A stretch of 10,191 nucleotides of DNA from G020350405 sp964513655 (GTDB taxonomy: Bacteria; Planctomycetota; Phycisphaerae; Sedimentisphaerales; Anaerobacaceae), in assembly GCA_964513655.1 (NCBI GenBank), contig CAZENQ010000114.1:1-10191 (forward strand). Reading direction: 5' to 3'. The notes beneath the pieces were generated by a model. It saw nothing but the letters and a program-made list of their open reading frames with translations, was not told the origin of the DNA and ran no database searches. Shown one piece after another: positions 1 to 5,035 of the stretch. Each line of letters begins with the position of its first letter. Within the stretch, counting starts at the first letter, position 1. A program made the translations under genes and the position numbers.

Positions 1-722
1 CCGAGGAAGGCTACCCCGCCTATCTCGGGGCCCGCATCGCCGCCTTCTACGAAAGGGCTGGCCGGGTTCAGTGCATCGGCTCACCGCAGCGCGAGGGTGC
101 ATTGTCAATTATCGGCGCCGTAAGTCCTCCCGGTGGTGACCTCTCAGATTCAGTCGTCCAGGCAACACTGCACGTCGTAAAAGTCTTCTGGTCACTCCTC
201 GGACGCCTCGCGTACCAGCGCCACTTCCCAGCTATCGACTGGCTCACCAGCTATTCTTTCTACAAAGAGTACCTCAGAACCTGCTTCGAGGACAAAGACA
301 CCGGCGACGAGATGGAACAGATGACCATTCGCGCGATGGGCCTCCTCGAGCAGGAAGCTGAACTATTGGAAATCGTCCGCCTCGTTGGCACAGAGGCCCT
401 CTCACCCAGAGACAGACTCACCCTCGAAATCACTCGCTCAATCCGTGAGGACTTCCTCCACCAGAACGCCTTCCACAAGGTCGATACTTTTACCTCAATG
501 GAAAAGCAGTACGAAATGTTAAAGACCATCCTCCACTTCGAAACCCGCGCGCTTGCCGCAATCGAAGCAGGCGTCGAAACAGCCGATATCTTCAAACTGC
601 CCGTCCGTGAGGAAATCGCAAGAGCAAAATACATCCCACAGGAAGAAACCGACAAAATACCAAAAATAAGAAACACAATTGACGAACAGACAAAACAATT
701 ACAGACCCCGGCAGTAACATAA
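1..722 (+). CDS. atpA: V/A-type H+/Na+-transporting ATPase subunit A, C-terminal part (5' truncated by window)
   Basis: This is the catalytic subunit of the rotary V/A-type ATPase, which hydrolyses or makes ATP in the cytoplasmic A3B3 head. The frame is open from base 3, and about 239 residues are visible of a family length near 580-600, so the Walker A loop lies outside the window. The visible part begins with EEGYPAYLGARIAAFYERAG, followed by the family-typical GAVSPPGGD and then RHFPAIDWLTSYSFY; the helical C-terminal domain follows. The TTG at 102 is internal to this conserved block and is not a start. The stop TAA is at 720-722. The gene is followed after 28 bases by subunit B on the same strand, as in other bacterial V-type operons. 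Family assignment is firm; whether the enzyme pumps H+ or Na+ cannot be read here because the membrane subunits are absent. Confidence 0.96.
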   Translation, partial: EEGYPAYLGARIAAFYERAGRVQCIGSPQREGALSIIGAVSPPGGDLSDSVVQATLHVVKVFWSLLGRLAYQRHFPAIDWLTSYSFYKEYLRTCFEDKDTGDEMEQMTIRAMGLLEQEAELLEIVRLVGTEALSPRDRLTLEITRSIREDFLHQNAFHKVDTFTSMEKQYEMLKTILHFETRALAAIEAGVETADIFKLPVREEIARAKYIPQEETDKIPKIRNTIDEQTKQLQTPAVT

Positions 723-750
723 AGCCTCAACCGAAACAGGAGCCTTCTAA

Positions 751-2148
751 ATGTTGTCTTTAAAGGAATATCAAACAGTAACAAATATCTCCGGCCCGCT
801 CATGCTGGTCGAAATGGTCGACGAAGCAAAGTACGGCCACATCGTCGAGATCGAACTCGGCGACGGCTCAATCCGCCACGGCCAAATCCTGCAGGTCGAA
901 AACGACAAGGCGCTCCTTCAGGTCTTCGAGGGCACCCGCGGTATCGACGTCAGCAAAAGCACCGTCCGGTTCCTTGCCAGACCCCTCGAGCTCGCCCTCT
1001 CCCCGGACATCCTCGGCCGAGTCTTCAGTGGACTCGGCGAGCCCAAAGACGATGGCCCCGCCATCATCCCCGATAAGCTCCACGACATCAACGGAAACCC
1101 AATCAACCCGTACGCCCGCGACTACCCGAATGAATTCATCCAGACCGGCATATCGACTATCGACGGCCTCAACCCACTCGTCCGAGGCCAAAAGCTCCCT
1201 ATCTTCTCAGGCTCCGGCCTGCCGCACGACCAGATTACCGCACAGCTCGCAAGACAGGCCACCGTCCTCGGCAAGGAAGAACAGTTCGCCGTCGTCTTCG
1301 CCGCAATGGGTATCACATTCGAGTCCGCCCAGTTCTTCATCGACGACCTCCAGCAGACAGGCGCCATAGAACGCGCTGTTATGTTCGTCAACCTCGCAAA
1401 CGACCCCGCAATCGAAAGAATAGCAACACCCCGCTTCGCCCTCACCGCGGCGGAATACCTCGCCTATGACCTCGACATGCACGTCCTCGTTATCCTTAAC
1501 GATATGACCAACTACTGCGAGGCCCTCCGCGAAATAAGCGCCGCCAGAAAAGAAGTCCCCGGCCGGCGCGGCTACCCCGGCTACCTCTACACCGACCTCG
1601 CCACCGTTTACGAAAGGGCCGGACGAATAAAAGAAAAGAAAGGCTCCATCACCATGGTCCCCGTCCTGACTATGCCCGAAGATGACAAGACCCATCCCGT
1701 CCCCGACCTCACCGGCTACATCACCGAAGGCCAGATTATCCTCTCACGACCCCTCCACCGAAAGGCCATCGCCCCGCCCGTCGACGTACTGCCCAGCCTC
1801 TCCCGACTAAAGGACAAGGGTATCGGAGAAGGAAAAACTCGCGAAGACCACGCAGACCTTTACAACCAGCTCTACGCCGCTTACGCCCGCGGCAAAGAGG
1901 CCCAGGAGCTCGCCACAATTATGGGAGAAGCCGCCCTCTCAGAGCAAGACAAGAAGTACATGGACTTCGCCAACAAATTCGAGGCCCAATACGTCTCCCA
2001 GGACTATTACGAGAATCGCACCGTCGAGGAAACTCTCAACCTCGGCTGGGAGCTCCTCAGCATGTTCGAAAACGTCGAACTAAAACGTATCGACATAAAA
2101 CTTATCGAAAAATATATGCCCCGCTTCCGAAAAACAACCCGTGAATGA
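751..2148 (+). CDS. atpB: V/A-type ATPase subunit B
   Basis: This is the non-catalytic nucleotide-binding subunit of the V/A-type ATPase head, 465 residues, the normal length for the family. The N-terminal beta-barrel shows GPLMLVE and VFEGTRGID (roughly residues 15-70). At 151-159 is IFSGSGLPH, where the family has this degenerate loop instead of a Walker A motif, consistent with a regulatory rather than catalytic site. The block PPVDVLPSLSRL near 341-353 holds Arg352, at the place of the arginine finger that reaches into the neighbouring A subunit. The ATG at 751 has an AGGAG Shine-Dalgarno at 738-742. Codon use is strongly C-ending (CTC, ATC, GAC). The stop TGA at 2146-2148 lies inside the first unit of an 8-base repeat, so the last codons may have been altered when the downstream element arrived. 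Confidence 0.97.
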   Translation: MLSLKEYQTVTNISGPLMLVEMVDEAKYGHIVEIELGDGSIRHGQILQVENDKALLQVFEGTRGIDVSKSTVRFLARPLELALSPDILGRVFSGLGEPKDDGPAIIPDKLHDINGNPINPYARDYPNEFIQTGISTIDGLNPLVRGQKLPIFSGSGLPHDQITAQLARQATVLGKEEQFAVVFAAMGITFESAQFFIDDLQQTGAIERAVMFVNLANDPAIERIATPRFALTAAEYLAYDLDMHVLVILNDMTNYCEALREISAARKEVPGRRGYPGYLYTDLATVYERAGRIKEKKGSITMVPVLTMPEDDKTHPVPDLTGYITEGQIILSRPLHRKAIAPPVDVLPSLSRLKDKGIGEGKTREDHADLYNQLYAAYARGKEAQELATIMGEAALSEQDKKYMDFANKFEAQYVSQDYYENRTVEETLNLGWELLSMFENVELKRIDIKLIEKYMPRFRKTTRE

Positions 2149-2165
2149 GTAGATGAGTAAATGAG
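2145..2165 (+). repeat. 8-base tandem repeat at left edge of inserted gene (ATGAGTAG type)
   Basis: Two full units, ATGAGTAG (2145-2152) and ATGAGTAA (2153-2160), are followed by a partial third, ATGAG (2161-2165). The first unit contains the stop codon of subunit B and the third contains the start codon of the four-helix bundle gene. The unit matches the reverse complement of the right-hand repeat unit (ATGCGTAG) at 7 of 8 positions, so the two repeats bracket the gene as degenerate inverted repeats. Each unit creates an ATGA, that is, a start overlapping a stop. Confidence 0.85.
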
Positions 2166-2526
2166 CAAAACCACAACACATAAGGATTCGGACGTTTGGC
2201 AGCGAGGAATAGGACTCGTAGAGCAAGTCTACAGGGTCACAGCTAGCTTGCCAAAAGACGAACTTTATGGTTTAACATCACAAATGAGAAGGGCCGCTGT
2301 ATCTTATCCAAGCAATATTGCCGAAGGTGCTGCAAGATTTTCCAATAAGGAATTTGCCCAATTTTTATATATCGCATTAGCCTCGCTATCTGAACTTGAG
2401 ACCCATCTTATAATTGCTGATAAACTAAGGTATCTAAAAGCTGATAATCTCCTCGAAGAAGTTGAAGCCTTAAGGAGAATGACTCTAAATCTTATAAAAT
2501 ATCTTAAATCCAAGGAGAAAAAGTAA
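2161..2526 (+). CDS. four helix bundle protein (23S rRNA intervening-sequence protein family)
   Basis: This 121-residue protein belongs to the four-helix bundle family first noted as ORFs inside intervening sequences of 23S rRNA genes; the family is related in fold to Avd of diversity-generating retroelements. Visible family blocks are VWQRGIGLVEQVYRVT (residues 12-27), YGLTSQMRRAAVSYPSNIAEG (about 36-56) and FLYIALASLSELETHL (about 68-83). Length is typical. No catalytic motif is expected and its function is not known; a nucleic-acid-binding role is proposed for the family. It sits between subunits B and D of the ATPase, where it has no known role. It is flanked by 8-base repeats, is visibly richer in A/T than its neighbours and uses TTA, CTA and CTT leucine codons where B uses CTC, all suggesting acquisition. 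No Shine-Dalgarno is seen; the start overlaps a mini-ORF stop (ATGA), so translation by coupling to B is likely. Confidence 0.93.
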   Translation: MSKTTTHKDSDVWQRGIGLVEQVYRVTASLPKDELYGLTSQMRRAAVSYPSNIAEGAARFSNKEFAQFLYIALASLSELETHLIIADKLRYLKADNLLEEVEALRRMTLNLIKYLKSKEKK

Positions 2527-2556
2527 ATGCGTGAGAGATCGATCATGTCAAGGCAC

Positions 2557-2596
2557 CTACGCATCCACGCATCTACGCATCTACGCATCTACGCAT
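2557..2596 (+). repeat. five-copy 8-base tandem repeat (CTACGCAT) at right edge of inserted gene
   Basis: Five adjacent units occur at 2557, 2565, 2573, 2581 and 2589; four are CTACGCAT and the second is CCACGCAT. The tract ends one base before the ATG of subunit D (2598) and fills the place where its ribosome binding site should be. The reverse complement of the unit, ATGCGTAG, differs by one base from the left repeat ATGAGTAG. An ATGCGT at 2527-2532, immediately after the stop of the four-helix bundle gene, can pair with the first ACGCAT (2559-2564) in a small hairpin. Confidence 0.92.
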
Positions 2597-2597
2597 T

Positions 2598-3221
2598 ATG
2601 TTGGAAAATGTGAACGCAACTCGAATGGAACTTCTGCATTTGCGCAAGCGTGTCGCCCTTGCCACCCGCGGCCACCGCCTCCTCAGCGAAAAACGCGATG
2701 AGATCTCGCGCCAGCTAATAAAAATCGCCCGACAAATCCAGCCCCTTAGAAGACAGGTCGAGAAAGAATTGCTCGAAACCTGCCGCCGCTTCATGCTTGC
2801 CCGCGCCTCAATGGAGCCCGAAGACGTAAAGGCGGCTCTCGAAGTCCCCACGAAGAAATTCTCCCTCGCCGTAGAATTCGCCCGCGTAATGAACGTAAAA
2901 GTCCCCCACCTGACAAAGGAACTCTCCGGCCAAATCATCTGTTACGGCTACGCGACAACCTCCGGCGAACTTGACGTCGCCCTTCTCGCCCTCGAACGCG
3001 CACTCGACCACCTCATCGAACTCGCCGAAAAGGAAAAACAGGCACGACTCCTCGCTACAGAATTGCTTATGACCCGCAGAAGGGTCAACGTCCTCGAGCA
3101 CGTCGTCATCCCCGAACTGCACGAAACCATCCGCTTCATCTTCGACAAGCTCGCAGAAGCCGAACGTGACAACACCTCCCGACTAATGAAAATCGCCGAC
3201 ATAATAAGAGCCCAGACGTAA
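2598..3221 (+). CDS. atpD: V/A-type ATPase subunit D
   Basis: This is the central-stalk rotor subunit of the V/A-type ATPase, which transmits rotation between the membrane ring and the A3B3 head. It is 207 residues, normal for the family, and is predicted to be mostly two long antiparallel helices. The family start VNATRMELLHLRKRVALATRGH is intact near residues 5-26 and the C-terminal signature RRRVNVLEHVVIPELHETI is near 160-180. The ATG at 2598 fits the usual N-terminus (family form is often xxNVNPTRMEL). No Shine-Dalgarno is visible because the upstream bases are the CTACGCAT repeat; see findings. It is the last gene of the operon here, since a convergent gene begins 5 bases after its stop. 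Subunits I and K, which follow D in many bacterial operons, must lie elsewhere. Confidence 0.96.
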   Translation: MLENVNATRMELLHLRKRVALATRGHRLLSEKRDEISRQLIKIARQIQPLRRQVEKELLETCRRFMLARASMEPEDVKAALEVPTKKFSLAVEFARVMNVKVPHLTKELSGQIICYGYATTSGELDVALLALERALDHLIELAEKEKQARLLATELLMTRRRVNVLEHVVIPELHETIRFIFDKLAEAERDNTSRLMKIADIIRAQT

Positions 3222-3226
3222 CAACC

Positions 3227-3721
3227 TCAAACCAACTCCTCAATCAACCGCCCCAAAACCATGATGTGCCGCTTCTCCTCCTTAATAATATCACCAATCT
3301 TGTATACTCCCGACAAATCCCGCGCCTTCTCCTTCAGCTCCTCATAGAACACAAGCGTATCTTCCTCAATCTCAACCGCCCTCTCAAGTATCTCCTTCGC
3401 GCTTTCTTTCCCCGTAAGCGCATGCGCCGACTCAGGCCGAATAACACTCATCGCAAGCCCTTCTATCATCCGCGGGTCACACCGCATATATATCGAAGGA
3501 TTAAAATTCTCAAGCTCGCTCATCTGCTTGCCAAACTCCTTCCGCATCTGCCCAAAAAGCTTCTCGTGCCTCTCCTCCCATTCGGCAAGCTTATAAAACA
3601 TCCTCCGCACCCGCTCCGACTCAACCAACCCAGCTCCCCTGCGGTAAAACTCAGCGCCGTTACGTTCGATCCTCTCTGCTATCTGCAAAATCTCAAAAGT
3701 ATTATATTTCGTATCCACCAC
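3227..3721 (-). CDS. rubrerythrin/ferritin-like diiron-domain protein
   Basis: This 164-residue cytosolic protein has the two ferritin-like helix pairs expected for a carboxylate-bridged diiron site: E24 in NGAEFY, E49-x-x-H52 in EWEERH, E119/E120 in EIEEDTLVFYEEL, and E149-x-x-H152 in EEKRHI. Family members act in peroxide reduction or iron handling in anaerobes; the exact substrate cannot be told. There is no C-terminal rubredoxin domain with its CxxC pairs, only a single Cys at 81, so it is not a full-length classical rubrerythrin and would need another electron donor. The start is GTG at 3719-3721 followed by a second GTG, either of which could be used; the Shine-Dalgarno is weak (a purine stretch in AAGAAAAG). 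It has its own likely promoter and is convergent with ATPase subunit D, so its position does not imply a role in the ATPase. Confidence 0.88.
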   Translation of the reverse strand: MVDTKYNTFEILQIAERIERNGAEFYRRGAGLVESERVRRMFYKLAEWEERHEKLFGQMRKEFGKQMSELENFNPSIYMRCDPRMIEGLAMSVIRPESAHALTGKESAKEILERAVEIEEDTLVFYEELKEKARDLSGVYKIGDIIKEEKRHIMVLGRLIEELV

Positions 3722-3766
3722 AGTCTTTTCTTACCATCGCACTATTCAGCCTCTCATACCATTTCA

Positions 3767-3795
3767 AAAATACCCAAAACCTCCCGGCCCGTCAA
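3767..3795 (-). promoter_or_regulatory. possible sigma70-type promoter for the diiron protein
   Basis: On the - strand, TTGACG (complement of 3790-3795) is followed after exactly 17 bases by TATTTT (complement of 3767-3772), leaving a leader of about 40 bases to the GTG start. The -35 box matches 5 of 6 and the -10 box 4 of 6 consensus positions. Inferred by eye only. Confidence 0.45.
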
Positions 3796-3887
3796 AATGA
3801 AACTCCAACCTCCCTTTAATCAGATACGAAATGCAAACCCCACATTACACCACCCCCGCACCGCAAAAGATTACCGTCGCCACCCAT

Positions 3888-3900
3888 CCAGCTTCGCTGG
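3888..3900 (-). terminator. short hairpin directly after the first cysteine-rich gene
   Basis: CCAGC-TTC-GCTGG is a perfect 5-bp inverted repeat with a three-base loop and abuts the stop codon (3901-3903) of the - strand gene. There is no T-tract after it on the - strand, so it is a weak terminator candidate and may only be a 3'-end stabilising hairpin. Confidence 0.3.
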
Positions 3901-4149
3901 TTACTTCTTCAGCTTCTTGGCAATGTAAATACGAAGCGGACATTTACAAAGCATCCCGTCCCCAAACCAAAGCGAAAAACCGCAATCACGAGCCTTCCCC
4001 TTTTCCTCCAGACACCAAACGTAATTGTCCAGTCCCCCGTCCTTCACTCTCCCCAGCTTCTCGAATCCCGACTTGTAGCACTCAAAATCCTTTGCGCATT
4101 CCATCCCCGCCATGATTTGCTCAATCTCTTCCTTGTCCTCTTGCCCCAT
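3901..4149 (-). CDS. short cysteine-rich protein of unknown function, copy 1
   Basis: I do not recognise a named family. The 82-residue product has six cysteines (18, 24, 46, 56, 68, 70) in the pattern C-x5-C-x21-C-x9-C-x11-C-x-C and no signal peptide or membrane segment, so it is probably cytosolic. Conserved blocks shared with its downstream neighbour are IMAGMECAKDFECY (12-25), SGFE (27-30), DGGL (37-40), and GMLCKCPLR near 65-73 followed by a basic end. Six cysteines with a CxC pair suggest metal (zinc or Fe-S) binding or disulphides; this is inference. The ATG at 4147-4149 has a good Shine-Dalgarno, AGGAAGG (complement of 4160-4166). It has its own promoter about 110 bases upstream. It is very likely a real gene because the paralogue keeps the same length and all six cysteines while the DNA has diverged. 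Confidence 0.82.
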   Translation of the reverse strand: MGQEDKEEIEQIMAGMECAKDFECYKSGFEKLGRVKDGGLDNYVWCLEEKGKARDCGFSLWFGDGMLCKCPLRIYIAKKLKK

Positions 4150-4515
4150 TTTGCCCCCACCTTCCTAATACGTCAAATAACACCACCACGGCCGCTACTA
4201 CGTTACATCAATGAAGGAAAGTCGATGCTTGCTCCCCGTCCTCAAACGCTGTTATTAAATGAATATTAAACGCCCTTCTCCGCAAAAGTCAAGACTTTTT
4301 TCATCGCACAAAAAAATTCTTTAACCCTTATCCCCCCTTTTTTCTCACCTAAATCCCCTTCCTTGCCCAAATTACACCCATTCCACCACCTTATTACCCT
4401 TTCTCTGCAGAAAATCCCGACAGACATCAAACCACCACCCGACCAGCCCGCCCATCACAACTCTCAATCTTCCCTGGCAAAAAGCTTTTCCTTTCACTCC
4501 TCATGGACGCGACCA
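4150..4515. other. intergenic stretch between the two cysteine-rich genes
   Basis: This stretch holds the leader and promoter of copy 1 (to about 4300), a 15-base element at 4363-4377 (TTGCCCAAATTACAC) repeated before copy 2, and about 130 C-rich bases (4380-4515) in which I see no gene. No clear terminator for copy 2 is visible downstream of its stop at 4516. Confidence 0.6.
4263..4292 (-). promoter_or_regulatory. promoter of cysteine-rich gene copy 1, with an inverted repeat over the -35 box
   Basis: On the - strand, TTGACT (complement of 4287-4292) is followed by TAATAT (complement of 4263-4268) after 18 bases, or by TTAATA after 17. The -35 box lies inside a perfect inverted repeat, AAAAGTC-AA-GACTTTT (4284-4299), that could be an operator. 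The leader to the ATG is about 105 bases. Support comes from a similarly placed promoter before the second copy of the gene. Confidence 0.6.
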
Positions 4516-4764
4516 TCACTTCCCGAACTTCTTGGCCAAATACACACGAAGCGGACACTTACAAAGCATCCCCTTCCCAAAAGAAAGCGAGTAACTGCAT
4601 CTGCGCGACACCCCCGCTTCTTCCATACACCAAAGGTGCTCTTTTAATCCACCGTCCCTTGCCTTGCAAAGCCGCTCAAACCCGGACCTGTAGCACTCAA
4701 AATCCTTCGCGCATTCCATCCCCGCCATGATTTGCTCAATCTCTCTCTCGACCTCTTGCTCCAT
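4516..4764 (-). CDS. short cysteine-rich protein of unknown function, copy 2
   Basis: This is a paralogue of the gene ending at 3901. The frame extends upstream to 4815, but the ATG at 4762-4764 is preferred: it gives exactly 82 residues like copy 1, aligns without gaps from MEQE/MGQE onward, and is preceded by AGAGGTAAG at a usable distance. By hand alignment 55 of 82 residues are identical. All six cysteines of copy 1 are kept, and a seventh (residue 33) is added after SGFERL. Blocks IMAGMECAKDFECY and GMLCKCPLR are identical. The function is unknown; metal binding or a redox role is only a guess from the cysteines. It is on the same strand as, and downstream of, the exporter operon, but has its own promoter in the gap, so it is probably a separate transcript. 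Confidence 0.82.
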   Translation of the reverse strand: MEQEVEREIEQIMAGMECAKDFECYRSGFERLCKARDGGLKEHLWCMEEAGVSRRCSYSLSFGKGMLCKCPLRVYLAKKFGK

Positions 4765-4869
4765 GCCGCCACTTACCTCTGCCACACCACTCATCCTCCA
4801 GCACCCGTATATCAAAGCTCAATCCCTCACAACATTGATGCTCGTAGCAGTTACTACATCGTATGTGTA

Positions 4870-4898
4870 ACAATACATCCATTTACTCCGTTTGTCAA
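4870..4898 (-). promoter_or_regulatory. promoter of cysteine-rich gene copy 2
   Basis: On the - strand a consensus TTGACA (complement of 4893-4898) is separated by 17 bases from TATTGT (complement of 4870-4875). The leader to the ATG at 4764 is about 100 bases, close to that of copy 1. The core GTCAAGACTTTT around the -35 box is shared with the copy 1 promoter. Confidence 0.62.
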
Positions 4899-5035
4899 GA
4901 CTTTTGGGCTATTTACCAACTTTTTTTAAGCCCTGACCTCGCTTTTTTGCCCAAATTACACGCCCTCCGAACTTTTCTATCCAAAAAATCTCTCCACGAT
5001 ATGCAAGTAGCCTATAACGGCCGACAAGCCCGCTG

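Larger units (their letters stand above)
3901..4961. repeat. diverged tandem duplication of gene plus promoter
   Basis: Unit 1 (about 3901-4377) and unit 2 (about 4516-4961) each contain a cysteine-rich gene, a leader near 100 bases, a promoter around GTCAAGACTTTT and the 15-mer TTGCCCAAATTACAC (4363-4377 and 4947-4961). The coding parts are offset by 615 bases, the -35 regions by 606 and the 15-mers by 584, so small deletions separate the copies. The coding parts remain clearly alignable; the leaders are mostly diverged. Confidence 0.75.

Noticed and set aside
974..1369. Ser/Pro/Thr-rich + strand frame of 131 codons overlapping subunit B
   Set aside because: A shadow in another frame of subunit B; the composition simply reflects shifted C-rich codons.
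1207..1695. Long antisense reading frame (162 codons) within ATPase subunit B
   Set aside because: It lies wholly opposite a highly conserved gene; the C-ending codons of B keep the antisense frame open. Its product is low-complexity and unlike any protein.
2557..2596. CRISPR-like array
   Set aside because: Units are 8 bases in direct contact with no spacers; it is a simple tandem repeat.
2145..2597. Insertion sequence with transposase
   Set aside because: The only gene is a 121-residue four-helix bundle protein; there is no transposase or integrase motif and no clear target-site duplication.
3266..3928. 220-codon + strand frame opposite the diiron protein
   Set aside because: It is antisense to a gene with intact diiron motifs, rich in Leu/Pro/His as expected of a complement, and runs on into the non-coding gap and the end of the cysteine-rich gene.
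4765..4815. Upstream extension of cysteine-rich copy 2 by 17 residues
   Set aside because: Copy 1 has no such extension, and the ATG at 4764 has a ribosome binding site and gives equal length and gap-free alignment.
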